The notes: a model not told the origin generated them from the sequence alone. A stretch of 64,000 bases of DNA from Mesostigma viride (GCA_009746045.1 RPFO01000072.1:1349330-1413329); one strand, 5' to 3'. Positions 36,601 through 49,500 are shown, counted from the first letter of the stretch. Program-made: numbers and translations.

Positions 36601-39600
36601 CCCTTGAGCGTGGCGAGCGTCTCGCTGACATCCTTGAGCGTGGTGACGGCCTCCGCCACCTCGGCCATCCACTGCTTGCGCTTGGCCTCGGCTGTGGCGA
36701 CCATCTGGGCCTTGGCGATCACGCCCTGGCGCGGACCGAGGAGGGCCGAGGGGCAAGGAGGGGCGAGGGGCAAAGAGGGGCGAGGGGCAAGGAGGGGGGA
36801 GGGCCAAGGAGGGGCGAGGGGCAAGGAGGAGTGGAGGGGCAAGGAGGGGCGAGGGGTAAGGAGGGGCGAGGGGTAAGGAGGGGCGAGGGGCAAGGAAGGC
36901 CGAGGGCCAAGGAGTGGCGAGGGCCAAGGAGGGCCGAGGGGCAAGGAGGGGAGAGGACGGACAAGACAAGCGCACGGGTACAAAGAGGTATGGGAAGCGG
37001 GTACGCGTACGATGAGGGGCCAAGGGTCAAGACAAGCGCGCAAAGTACAAGGAGGAGTCAAGGAGGGTAAGGACAAGTACGCGGAAGTGACAAGGAGGAG
37101 TCAAGGGTCAAGGCAAGCGAGCAGGTTGAGGAGAACTTTGCGTGTCACACACGGGATGACGAGCCGAGGAGACCGCAGAAGAGCGATCACAATGGGGAAG
37201 CAAGCATATCGATGACCAAAACATCCAAGTGGTGTCATACGATACTCGTAACACAGCACTGGCAATGCGATACTGGCAATGCGATACTGGCAATATGATA
37301 CTCGTACCAAAACGCCCCTCGAGGCCTGCACCTTCTCGTAAACGCCCGCCATAGCTGCACCAGGATGCATCACAACGTCAGTTGCATCGGTGCTATTTCT
37401 ACAACGGAAGACGCATTCTTTTGCAGCTTCCTCTCGCTGTTGAGTGCTATAGACATACAACTAGGGAAGAAGTGCTCCAGAATCACAGTACTGTAGCGTA
37501 CTATACGCTCGCCTTCTCGTACAGCTCCACCTCCCCATACACTGCTATGGTGTCGGGATGGTGGCATTATGGTATAATGGTATAATGGTATAATGGTATA
37601 ATGGTATAATGGTATTATAACGTCACAACACTATAGCGGTACGCACCTTCTCGTACAGGTCCACCTTGCGCCTCGCACATGGACTACAGCATGACCACTA
37701 GAGGCATGATAATACAACACCAGAGTAGCCAGCGCACCTTCTCGTACAGGTCGACCTCGCGCCTCAGCGCCTGCCGCGCCACCTCCCCCAGTGCGCGGCA
37801 CGTGTTGGCGCAGGTGATGCGCCCCGCATACTCGTCGCTGCCGTCGCAGCAGTCTAAAGCCGCGTGCATGGACACCGCCACATGTCACAGCCAGAGTCAC
37901 CGTCACAGTCACATGCCAGGAGGGACGGGAGCTTTGTTAGAGTGTGTGATTGCCGAAAGTTTTTTGGTGGAAATTTATATTTAGAAAAATGGCATGCAGA
38001 GATGAAGAAGATGAATTTTGGCGCCCCCTGTTGTAACTAGCAAGCGCGGTCCCTGTGGTTGGACAAATTGCAGTATATTGTCGTCAGAAAGCAACAAAGG
38101 TGAAAACGCTAGCTGCCCAAATCGGAGATTCCACGGAACACAGAATAAGAAAGCTTGGAAGCTACCAGCAAGGAATCGAACATTGCAGTATGACAGCTCA
38201 GTACATGACAAGCGGCTACGCATTGCAAAACTCAACCGTTTGGACCACCTTAAACTGCAACTGTGGCTGGATTCCACGAGAGCTGCAAAAGACGGAGCCT
38301 ATGGGAAGATAGCAAGAGGGGGCCACCTCAGCCATTTCAGCCCTGAGCATACATCAGCGTGGCTCGTCAGCCACCCAAGTATCCAGACTAGACAAGGAGT
38401 GCATGACCAGCGGGCTGCAATGGCTAGGCATGGCCCCCTTCCGGCAATGGGATGTCAAGAGATGCGGAATGCCGGCTAGTAAAATACTGAGAGACTGCCC
38501 CAAGCATGATCACTGCACACGCCATCGTTGTGCGACCATGGGAGGGCACAAACCATGCCCACCCCCACATCGATGCCCCCCCCCCAACCCCGCGAGACAG
38601 AGCCCCAACGACGACTCACCGCACACGCCGTCGTTGACGCGTGATGACAGTATGCTGGTGGACGTGTGGCCTCGGTTGCGGCAGAAGAAGTGGGAGAAGC
38701 CGCACGCCGAGGTGCCTGCGCACGCGTATCAGGGCGGCATGGTCCAAGGGGTTGATTCAGGATGAAGACAAGCGAGAAAAATACATTATCAACATAGTGA
38801 ACACAGTGAACAGCGGAAGTCAGGCGAATGATCACGTGCGTGGCCCTGGTCACGGGACATGCTATGACTACTCATAATTACTTGGATGAAGCCCCCCAAA
38901 GGCATCACATCTGCCACACTTCCCACCTGGCCAACACTGCATGCACAGTGGGGGTGCACAGACACGCGCGCATGCCGACGTGGTGCTGGCTCGATTGTGC
39001 GGGCCTTGACCCACAGGAGTACAGCCACATGCGCCCTTTTCTGCCCAACCTAGCAGCGGTGTCTACAAAGCTATGGCAGAGATCACGAAGCACAACAGGG
39101 AGAGGCAAGATAGGTTGCAGGTGGCCTTGTGCTCTCTGGCATAGGTTAGTGTCACTTGCCCGCCGCAACCGGCAACCGGCGCTTCTATAAACCAGCAAGT
39201 AGCATTTAATAACCAAGTACATCCTAGTGCTTCTATAAACCAGCAAGTAGCATTGAATAACCAAGTACATCCTAGTGCAGCTTCCGCCAGCGGCTTGGTA
39301 TTCTTATGCCTGCAACACTCGAGTCTCATGAATACCCGCGCAACGACGGACATGGCACGTGTCACCCGGGGGATCCCGCCCTACAGGCAGAGCTTACTAG
39401 CGATGCTTTCCGGCAACTAGCACTTTCCACAAACTACCGCGCGCCATCGGCCTTGCAACTACGCAAACATGGCGAAGGTAATACCTGGCTCATCAGAGCC
39501 ATCGGCGCAATCGCAGTAGTCGTCGTTTACATAAGTGGATGGAAACTTCCCAGAGCCATCCAGGCAAGAGAATTCTGCAAGGCTGTAGAGTGATCGGGCT

Positions 39601-39834
39601 GGCGGCACAACACATGACAGGAGCAAAAGGTTTACAAATAAATACCCCCGACCTCTGGTACACAGGACCAGTAGTAGCATCCTGGCATGCATGAAAGAGA
39701 CAGACAAAACAGGCGCCAGAAAAGTATCTACCTCCAGGAGCTACACCGAGAAGCGCCTGTTTCGATGGCTCCGCGCAGAGGCCACTGCCCACAAATACGC
39801 ATGCAACCAGGCCGATAGCTAAGGTGCGAATCAT
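30009..39834 (-). CDS. Glucosidase II beta subunit (PRKCSH-type), eleven exons
   Basis: The non-catalytic subunit of ER glucosidase II, which trims the inner glucoses of N-glycans. Exons (minus): 39834-39732, 39598-39485, 38715-38620, 37853-37738, 36725-36602, 35616-35499, 34891-34636, 34207-34059, 33807-33517, 33299-33158, 30335-30009; all phases agree, 611 residues. A signal peptide (MIRTLAIGLVACVFVG) is followed by LLGVAPG, two LDLa-like repeats (NDDYCDCADGSDEPGT, then RVNDGVCDCCDGSDEY), a coiled coil, an acidic region (residues ~310-375) and a C-terminal MRH domain (residues ~485-590: QCYDLQTHEYTYQ, LGQWERWD, GETCWNGPARS, EPSRCEY). Length and domain order fit the family. The C-terminus reads EDGDEDAAM with no HDEL-type retention signal. 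An alternative start lies at 39852. The exon 10 donor (GTACCC) and exon 4 donor (GTGCGC) are weak. Confidence 0.93.
30363..30465. repeat. 33-36-bp triplicated intronic repeat
   Basis: Three near-identical copies of CATCAATCGAGACTGTTAGG followed by CCTGGCAGGTTA, in the last intron of the glucosidase II beta gene just upstream of its final acceptor on the minus strand. Confidence 0.9.
30603..30682. repeat. (AG)40 dinucleotide microsatellite
   Basis: A pure AG run of 80 bases. In the sense of the glucosidase II beta gene it is (CT)40, lying about 270 bases upstream of the final acceptor (30336), where it could act as an oversized polypyrimidine tract. Confidence 0.97.
31064..33083. repeat. 47-bp minisatellite, about 43 copies, with higher-order structure
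   Basis: Unit begins GGCATGCGCGCAGCCTCACC and continues TGCCCCTATACTCCCCTTACCGTACTA. Variants include CATGCTA, CATACTA and a 50-base form ending CATCATACTA. The 50-base form marks blocks at about 31055, 31482, 31908, 32383 and 32810. A nine-unit block with the same order of CCCCTG and CACCTG variants occurs at 31492-31908 and again at 32393-32810. The array fills the last intron of the glucosidase II beta gene; on that strand each unit holds CAGGTGAGG and CGGTAAGGG. Confidence 0.97.
36738..37110. repeat. Purine-rich degenerate repeats (GAGGGGCAAGGAGGGGC)
   Basis: Irregular 13-18 base repeats, passing to AAGGAGGAGTCAAGG repeats near 37050-37110, in intron 4 of the glucosidase II beta gene. 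In the gene sense this is a long pyrimidine tract directly before the exon 5 acceptor (36726). A similar, shorter stretch at 34300-34395 precedes exon 8. Confidence 0.85.
37566..37617. repeat. 9-bp microsatellite (GGTATAATG)n
   Basis: Six copies of ATGGTATAA in intron 4 of the glucosidase II beta gene. Confidence 0.9.
39181..39276. repeat. 49-bp tandem duplication
   Basis: Two copies of a unit starting CTTCTATAAACCAGCAAGTA, differing by one base, in intron 2 of the glucosidase II beta gene. Confidence 0.9.
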
Positions 39835-40564
39835 GACTTTAGTGACAAACATTCTCCTCGATGTGGATACCTCTCAATAGCATGGTCCAGCAGAAAGCGG
39901 AAAAGGCTTCATAAATCTATAGAAGGCACTAATATGCTAGTAAGTTTCTTATATCAAAATTTTAAAGGTCCCCAGAGTTTCAAGACGTCCTCAATGCTGC
40001 TGTAAGTCTGCGTCCATGGCTGCCTGCCCCGAGACGCGCATCCCGATCATGCCGATCTTGTCTGGAACGTGCGTGGGCTACAAAACTGGCTCCTGGCTCC
40101 CGCTACGCCCTGCAACCTTCGCCGGCAGTCACTTTCCATAAGCAGTATCTCCATCTCGGGTACTTCGAACAACGGCTTCTTATGTACGAAGGCATTCTTA
40201 ACCTGTAGAAAGTCAAGATTAGAGTGAATTCGTTTCCACGCGGCAGTCATCGAACAACTGTGTAGTATTATAAAGCTCAGTGCCGGCTCATCGGATTCAC
40301 CGATATTAGATATATCGTTCGTGACAGACGACGGAGTTATAATGCGCCGCGCCAAAGCCGTTTACCAATTAATCCGTGTGAATCTTTTACCACGCGCATT
40401 CTCGCTATGGTGGAATATCGCTGCAAAATATCTCCCAGCGGCCAGTTCTGGCAACTGAATAACTACTCCCGCCAAGTCTCCGTGAATTATTTTACTGCAC
40501 GTTGCTACTTCCAAGAGTTAGCAGGTTAATTCCATCACATTGTCGGGGCGATTTCCCCTGAACA
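39835..40564. promoter_or_regulatory. Shared 5' region of two divergent genes
   Basis: The glucosidase II beta start (39834, minus) and the hydrolase start (40565, plus) are 730 bases apart with no other gene between, so this interval must hold both promoters. Individual promoter elements cannot be assigned by eye. Confidence 0.5.
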
Positions 40565-43500
40565 ATGGGCCCCAGTAAGCCTGCTGACAGCCAATTTACC
40601 GGGGAGCTCAACGAGGAGGTACGTGAGGCTACGGCGCCAGATAAGTCGGTTTCCGTGATACGGTTACAAAGTGGCTACTGTCCAATCGAAGGGGAGTGGG
40701 TGGTTGAGGGATGGTGCATTGACAGCTGGGTTTCTGTCCGGGGGTTAACGTCGATTCGGTTGGGTACGTGTAATTAATTCCCAGTTCGGCTTTTATCCCC
40801 GTTTGCGTACCAATGTAGAAGCAAGGTTAATCCAATTACCGCTACAAATCACGAGCAGGAACCCACCTACAATGATGCATTTTTCGCCTCTATATATTAT
40901 GATCCATATCCTGTGAGCACGATCACGACTAACATTCCCGACTGCCTCGCTTTGGGCATTCTGCAGTACAAGAAACCAGACATTGCTTGTGTGCAAATCC
41001 CGTCAGGGAACCGTTTTAGTACATTCTTGTCAGGTCATCCTACATGTTGGGATTGTGCACGCATGGTACTCTGTCTGCGCTCCTGAAGGCTTCATGTTGG
41101 AAACACCATGTAGTCCTATCATGCATGCCCCATCCCTGCCGTATATTGCACCGTCGCCTTGTACTACACCCTCTGCCTCATCCAACTCCCCTGTTCACTC
41201 CCATGCCCTGTCTTGCCACCCTCGCCTGCCCTCGCCAACGCCATTGCCCTGCCCCAGGCCAAAGCGTTTGTCGCCAAATCTAATTCTAGCGCAGCAACTC
41301 CGCTGTACGAGCTTCCCATCGCCCAATCGCGGCCGGCGTTCGCGTCGGTTCTGCAGTCGCTGTCCCCGCCTAAGGAACAAGTGGCCAAGGTACGTAGGCC
41401 CTATCCAAGGCCACCGTGTGCCCCCGTATCGAAGGCCCGCTTGCCTAAGATTCAAAAGGCCTCTAATTGCTCAAAGAAGCCTCGAATTGCTAGAAGAATG
41501 CTTGAATTGCTTTTCAAAATAGCCTCGAAAAGGAGCCTTGAATTGCCCAAAGGAGCGTTGATCTGCTTGGACAGGGAGACATCAAGCAGTTTGTCTCAGG
41601 AAGCACGTTGTGGAAAATATGTTGTTGAGTTGGTTTGGCAAAAGCTAGGGAATCGGTTGGGCAAGCGGCATAGGTGAGAGGCGAGTTGGTTGGAGGGAGT
41701 ATGTGAGAGGCGAGTTGGTTGGGAACCAAAACGTCCCCGTTGAATAGAGGATTTAGTTCAGTTGTTACTATCACTCTATCTATTGTATGTGAGTCAACGT
41801 GGTTGATATTAGCGCGCGACGCCACGCACCGTGGTGCTGCACGGGTTTACAAACAGGTGTACGCACAGGATTACAAACAGGTTGTACCGGGGCAGAGTTA
41901 CGCAGGCGGGCGCGTGCGGCATGTCCATCCATCCCACCGCGCATACCTGGTACCAGTGTGTCTAGTAAGGGTTTTTGGCATTCGTCAGTCGGCTGACGCG
42001 CCGCCAATGGCGGCGCGTCGGACGGCTGACACGCCACCATTGGCGGCGCGTCAGCCCATATCAGTTGGGGGCAGGTCCCAGGGGTCCCCTATGGGGCGGA
42101 ATCACCCTCAAGGACACCTAAGGAGCAGAAATACTGGGGAAGGGGGGGTGGGGCAGTCGAATTGCCAGGGGCAGGTGCAAGATGGGACAAGGACATGGTG
42201 ACAATAGGTTTCCAGGGTGAAGGGGCAAGACAGGTATTACAAGATTGGATCTCGAACATGCTCCATCGTAAAGAAAACTGGCCTGATCAAGCTTTCAAAA
42301 ACAAAATGAGAGAAAACGTTCATATAAGAATGTTTAGATGTCACAGATTTCGGAACGGTCATTCCAATATAACTTACAAGTGGTCACCAAAAAGCTTTAT
42401 TGGTTACCCTAAGGGCATAACAAAATGAGCTTGAAATCTACACGGTAATTGATTGGTACTTGATGAACAAAGCTCAAGCAATCATTAGCATTTCTGGATG
42501 TGCATAAAACAAGAACCCTTTGCTACGAATAACACAAACTGTCTAGCCCTCATCCATCGTTGTGAAGGTAGGTACTAGTGTTGACTGAACCTCCCAAGGC
42601 TTGTGCCTCTAGTCTCACTAGCCTCACAATTGGTTGCCCTTTTCCTCTTGTTCCACATATCCATCGCCTGGGTTACATCGACAAGATCGGGACTACTTGA
42701 TCCTGCCCTGTCGGCGGTTTTTCTCTTGAAATATGACGATATCGCCACTGATTTAAGCCTTCTTAACAATCCGCCTACAGTCCACGCCATGCCACGCTCT
42801 TGTTGTCTGTAATCCTCACTGACGACTCGAGAAACCAGGCAATCCAAATGTAAGGTAAAAAGACGTTGCCTATCATAGTAATGTAGTAAGTGACTTACTA
42901 CAGTGTAGCTGGCGACGAAATGTACTTCCTACCGCCTCGGCCATGCCTAAATCGATGCAACGCCCCGCTTGCAAGAAAACCTCCGAAAAAGGAGCTTCTA
43001 TTGAAACGTATCAAACGTAGGTTTAGGGCATCTTGGCTTAGAAAGTAATCAAGGGATCCGCTTGTGACTGTCGCTGCCATAGCCACCTCGTGGACTTTGC
43101 TGCTGGCTGCACGAAATATACATTATTTTGTCGCTCGTTGGCAACCAAGCAGGTTTTGGCATGCACGTGCAACGAATTTTCCAGAGATTTGGATACACTA
43201 GTCAAGTACGATTCGGTTTGGTGGGCTTATTTATAAAGTGTGAACGGAGAGCTATCTATAAGGTCCAGGCTCGGCGCGGCGAATAGCAGGTTCCGGCCCG
43301 TGCGCGTCAGAAGACTGACGGACACCCTAAATTTATGCGTCAGTCGCCTGACGCGTGGCCCAAATTTACGCGTCAGACGGCTGACGCGCGGGGTGAAGTT
43401 CCTGACGCGTCAGAGCCTGCGGCCGACGCCTGCGTCCCGTTACTAGACACACTGCCTGGTACGCCGGCATGCCTGTGGGGGCATGCGCAGCAGCGTTACA

Positions 43501-46500
43501 ACGCTCCCTCCTAAATGAACGGCGCCTCCCCCACCTCCTACGAGCACGTGTCCACATCGCAGGCGTGTGGAGCGTACTACAGTACGGCTTGGAAGCCACG
43601 ACGCTCACAGCCCGCGATTTGCACCGCCTGGAAGTCTGCAGCAACAACCTCCTACGGCAAGCGCTCGGCTACATCTGGACCATCCATCATATCCAGCATG
43701 TCTCCATGGAGGAAATCAGACGCTCTATTGGTCTGACCTACTCCTTCACGCGGTTAATCCGCTTTCAGCAACTCTCCTACCTGGGTCACGTCCTCCGGAT
43801 GCCCCCTCCCCGCCTTCCCGCCTTGCTCCTTTACCGTGGCAGCGAGGGGGACATGGTGTGGTTATGGCAAATGGGGGGGGGGAGGTAGAGGAGGGTGGTG
43901 AGCGGAGGTGGTGGTTGGTGGCGGTGGGAGGGGTTCTGGCGGGTACGGGGCAGGGGTGGTGGTGGTGGTGGGAGGGGTGGTGACGGTGGGGTTGGTGGTG
44001 GGTCACAGGCAGGTACGGTGGCACCAGCCCCGCCACCCTGCCCGGTCCGTCCGCGCCAGGGTGTCCCAACGGGTGTCGGGTTGCGGTGCCGGGAGTAGGG
44101 CATATAAGGTGGACAGGAAGGATGCACGGCAGCCTGTGCGTAAGGGAAGGTGGGGGGGGAAGGGGGGGGGGGTAGCGGGCACGGTAAAGGAGCAAGGCGG
44201 GAAGGCGGGGAGGGGGCATCCGGAGGATGTGACCGAGGTAGGAGAGTTGCCGAAAGCGGATTAACTGGTTAAAGGAGTAGGTCAGACCAACGGAGCGTCT
44301 GATTTCCTCCATGGAAATGTGCTCGATGTGGTGGATGTTCCAGGAGTAGCCCAGTGCTTGTTGGAGAAGAGTGTTGCTGCATACTTCTAAACGGTGCAGG
44401 TCACGGGCTGTGAGCGTCGCCGCTTCTAGGCCGTATTGGAGTACACCCCATACGCCTGCGATGTGGACTCGTGCTCGTAGGAGGTGGGGGAGGTGCCGTT
44501 CGTTTAGGAGGGAGCGTTGTAACGCTGCTGCAGCTGCTGAGGCGGCCGCGATTCGACTCTTGATTTCTGGGGTCATAGAGCCGTTTGCTCAACTCAACGA
44601 GCGGGTGATCTGTCTCGGCAGCGGCGGCGGCGGGGCACTCTGGGCTCCAACTTGGGGTAATAGTGGGGTAATAGTGGGGTAAAAGTGGGGTAATTTCAGT
44701 ATGAAATTACCCCACCTCTACCAGGGTAATTTGCCGCTAATTTTTAGGGTAATTTTATTACCCCACTATTACCCAAGGTAATAGTGGGGTAGTTACTTGT
44801 GTGGTACATGTTTACCCCATTTTACCCCATAATTACCCCAGTTTTTGAAGGGTTGTATTTTAGGTGTACATTAGATTACCCTCTATTGCCCTACATTTAC
44901 CTCATCCTTTGGGTAATTCATACATGCTCAACTGTACTTGAAAATTTCCACACATGCACATGAACAACCAAGAAGTTTTTTCATTGAAAAAAAATGTAGT
45001 AAAAACATGGTCTTCATCATGATGAGGTCTTCATTAAGTCAAGCGGCCATTGCTTGTCATAGTCAATTGACTACTAGCTTGCAAGCTAGCCCGGCCTTCA
45101 TAACAACATTAGCACATGCAAGTAACAAAAAATTAAGCACACAAAAGCATGGGAGGGGAACTTGGTTAGTTCCTTGGGATGCACACAAACTAAGGAATCA
45201 TGTCAGGGCTGAACACTAAGAAAGCATGCTAGCTATGCACACTAAGGAAGCATGATAGGGCTGAACATCAAGGAAGCGTGCTAGCTATATGCACACTAAG
45301 GAAGCATGCTAGGGCTGAACACTAAGGAAGCATGCTAGCTATGCACACTAGTGAAGCATATGCTAGGGCCGAACACTAAGGAAGCATGCTATAGCTATGC
45401 ATACTAAGGAAGCATGCTAGGGCTGCACACTAAGGAAGCATGCTAGGGCTGCACACTAAGGAAGCATGCTAGCTTTTATATCCCCGGCCTTTTACCTCAG
45501 GGCTTGACGCTCGGGATACCATGCACCTCGTGTCCAGGCCATCCCCCGCAGGGGGCATACCTGCTTTCACAACCACAGCCCATGCATGGGCAGCAAACAC
45601 AGGAACGGGGATGAGTTGGCCTAAGTAAGGTTGGTGGCAGGTGCCTGGGGTAGTTGCAGCCATGTCCCAGTGGTGTAACACATGGAGAAGCAGTACCTGC
45701 AATAGCGAAAATCTGCCAACAAAACAGCTGAGGGACATTTCATGACACTCCAAGTCGAAATACGATAGACCCGGCAGTTAGAAGAACGAAGGCACACCTG
45801 CACGACAGGGAATGACGCACCGGAGAGGCTCGGTAAGACAACGGTGCCTCCCTTCCCGTGGCTGAGCGAACCACAATGGAAAAATACTGCGTGGGTGCAG
45901 GCAAAAGAATCGAAAGGCGTTCGAAAACATCCCCCATCGAAATACAGCAACAAAGAGCGGGAGGCATATGTACCTGCCATCCGGGAAGTGAAGCAACGAA
46001 TGTGATGGCTGATCAAACTGGGCTTCCTTTCCCGCTGCTGACGGAAACACAACGCAAACAGACGGCCTCGAAGCATAGTAGTGCATGCAACCAAGTTCCA
46101 AAGCATCCCAAGTCGAAAATAAAACAGAACCGAGCGAAAAAGACGGTGGCATATGTGCATGGCGGGACATGTTGTTATGGAACCGCCCGGTCAGCACACT
46201 GCCCCCCCCCCCCTATCCGCTCCTGACGTGAAGACCAAGGAAACAGACCGCCTGGAAGCCAAAATATCCATGCGACACCACTCCATAGCCCGGCAAACAA
46301 AACCTCACCTTACCCAGGCGTCACTACCGGTGCCACCTTCTTACCCTGACAGTTCGTCCCAGCAATCTTCTCCTCTTAAGAGCATACGGCACCCAGTGTC
46401 CAGAGTTTCAAAAGACCCGTAATCAAATACCTAGGCATCTGTCATTTTAAACCCCCGTTTCCAAGCGTCCAACAATGAAAGTGTAGCTTGCCCAACAGGC

Positions 46501-49500
46501 ACGACCTACAACATGTGGCTGTCGACAGCCATACCGTCATCCGCGGCCATCATTTGAAATTTCATGCTGGCCCGCGACGCTGCTAAATTGGTGGGCCGAC
46601 CGTTGGTTGCCCGCTGGGGTGGGTAAGGCTAGTGGCCCGTGGCCCGTCGCAGCTACTTCATCCGTCGTCTGTCGCCGCTGAAATTCGTTTCCGCCCCTAT
46701 TTAATAAGTAACGTGCTCCTTCGCTGCGCTCCGAACACTACCCGACCGAGATAGTATACTGTACCGGCCGAGGGCCGGATAATATACCTAAGTGTATCCG
46801 GTGGTACTAGCTTCGCGCGTAGTGTACCTGGGATTCGAAAGATCTCCGGAGTACGAGCGAATGCCTGATTTTTCCATCATGATTTTCTACGAATTATCGG
46901 ACAAACGGTTTTTTATTAGGGACACATGACGATATTCTAACCCTAGTTCTGCTAGCAATGGTTGTTTCAAATGATACTGGTTCATTTTGATCACATAATA
47001 CATACAAATAAGGTTTTACCCTCTCAGTATTACTACGTACATATGTATTACGAGATATTACCCTATATTACCCCCTAGGGTAGAACTATGGTAATAAATT
47101 ACCCATTTTTACCCTTGGAGGGTAAAACACGGGTAATATTCAACCATTTCTACCCCGGAGGGTAAAAACCAGGTAAAACCAGGGTAAAAGTTTACCCCAC
47201 AAATACCTTTTACCCCACTATTACCTTTAGGGTAATAATTTTTCACCTTTTACCCCACTTTTACCTTTAGGGTAATAATTTTTCACCTTTTACCCCACTA
47301 TTACCTTTAGGGTAATAATTTTTCACCTTTTACCCCACTTTTACCCCACTATCACCCAAGTTGGAGCCCAGAGTGGGGGGTGTAGGGGGTGTAGGGGGTG
47401 GGGGGCAGCGAGGGGGACATGGTGGGGCTACGGCAATGGTGTGTGGGGGGGGAGAGGGCAGGAAGGTGCGGGCACAGGCAGCGCGGTTATAAGGGCTGCC
47501 ATGCAAAGCGGTGCAGCAAGGTCATGTCCACACTACGGTTACAACGAGTACAGAAACCCTCATAACCGCCAAGGGGTCGCCGTGGGAAGCTGTAGTCCCA
47601 CCAAAGGGCGCCAGCCTCAAGCTCCATGTTATATGTATATGCCACCCGACCTTATGCCACCCAGTTGTTATTACATCCAATCCTTGCCTATCCTGTCCTG
47701 TGTCATCCCAGTCCCACGTCATCCAGTTTTTACTCTACTACTAACCAACCCGTATTCTATCCAACGTTATGTTTCTTGATTTTTGGTCTGGTGGCATTCT
47801 TCCCCGCCTCCCCTACGTTCCCTCCCACCATATCTGGCACGCGCCTGCAGGTGGCCTACCTCTTCCCCCGCCTGCCCCACGGTTACGAGGTGCCAGTGCG
47901 TGTGTACGTGCCCAAGCGGGGCCTGCTCGACTGCGGGAAACTGCCGGTGCTACTCTGGTACCATGGAGGAGGTGAGCACGGGGTCCACAGTCGTGTTTTT
48001 GGCCTCCGTGCATGCGTGCATGCACATGTGGGAAGATGGGCCTCATCATGTGTTGTGGCACTGGTACCATGGGGCAGGTGTGGCCAGCCACGTGCATCTG
48101 TTGAGGCAAGGGGCTTGGTGGCTATGTTCGTGTGTGGGGGGCGCAATCGGGAGGTGCGATCTCGAAGTGGCTCGTGCAGCTTGCAAGGGTGAAATGCTTC
48201 GTTTTGAAAGGAAGGCAAAGCCATGGTTTGGTACCTGTACTTGTTTCTTGTCGATGGTGGGATGGCCATCTGCCGCAACGCCTGTAGCCCACGCAGTACT
48301 GACGGTTGTGTGCTTCTGCTAGCCACCGCGCCATGTTCTACTTCTCTTGGCATGCCGCCATCCCTGCATTCTAATCCCCATGGATCGTGCTGGTAACCAG
48401 GTGCTGGGGCACCTGCTGGTGGGGTTTACTGTCTGACTGCAGGGGTTGCGTAGTTTATTGCGTCCTACCTCGCATTCTCCCCTCACCAGGTAATCCCGGG
48501 GGACGACTCGAACCCTAGCACGGTAGTTTCCATGGCACGCTATATCAAGGAGACAACCAGCGCAGGCCAGAAAGCGGGCTGTATTGCTAATCGGAATAAT
48601 ATTGTACCTTCTATTCAATGTTGTTTGCTCGATGCAAGCAGATAGCCATGGTTTCATATTAATAAGCATCTGAGATACCTTGCCGATCCTATCCCGGTGA
48701 CGCATCATGCACGTCCTTGATGCCACATGCACCGCGCCACCGGGCCCCCTTTGTCAATCCTTGTCGCCCTTACTGCTTTGCAGGCTTCATATTTGGGTCT
48801 CCGGAAGAGTATGATGCCAACTGCCGTCACATCGCCAACCACGCCAAGTGCCTGGTCATCAGCGTGGACTACCGCCTGGCGCCAGAACACCCATTCCCTG
48901 CCGCGTACGAGGACGCGTTTGAGGTACTGTGGGCACATCGAGGGGTCGCGAAGCGAACTGGAAATCGTGCGCTAGCCATGCATGCACTATGAAGACGAGA
49001 CAGAAGATCCTGTGCACTATAAGACGCCACAACAGGTAGCATACGAGGACGGTTTTGAGGTGTAGCGAGGGGCCCTGAAGCAGAAACATGCCAGCCATGC
49101 ATGCACTGTACAGGGAACGGTGGCAGGTAGGTGAGAAGGGTGAAAGGGATGCGCCTGGATTTCAAGGACATCCATGCCATGCGGCATCAGAGCTAGCACC
49201 TCATAAGCATGGAGAAAGTGCCTTGCTTGCGAATCTGCAAGTTTGGCTTTGTTCTCCAACTGGGCAATCCTTGTTTGTAATATGGTAGTAGTATTGCCTT
49301 TTGGTCATATCTTCTGAAGCCGCTAACAGGTAGGGCATCCAGAGAGTAGCTTCTTCCGCTGAATGGCTCTGTGTATGGATATCGGAACATATCCATCATG
49401 GCATGGCCCCTTTACCTCCCTGTATGAGTGATTCACGGGTCTTATGCCATCAAGTCTGCGTTTGTTGGCTTTGCACATCCTGCCCTTTCCAGGCGCTCAA

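Noticed and set aside
38130-38200. tRNA-like TTCGATTCC segment on the minus strand
   Set aside because: The T-arm stem does not pair properly and no anticodon or D arm can be drawn; it lies in an intron.
43746-44180. C-terminal Pro/His-rich extension of the minus-strand LINE frame
   Set aside because: It runs through low-complexity G-rich DNA between the inverted arms and has no relation to LINE proteins.
45778-46197. Minus-strand frames of 139 and 179 codons inside the CACTA-like element as a transposase
   Set aside because: They consist of a three-fold degenerate repeat and show no catalytic or zinc-finger motif; kept only as a curiosity in the findings.
48480-48540. Possible tRNA T-arm (GGGTTCGAGTC, minus strand)
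   Set aside because: No acceptor stem or anticodon arm can be folded around it.
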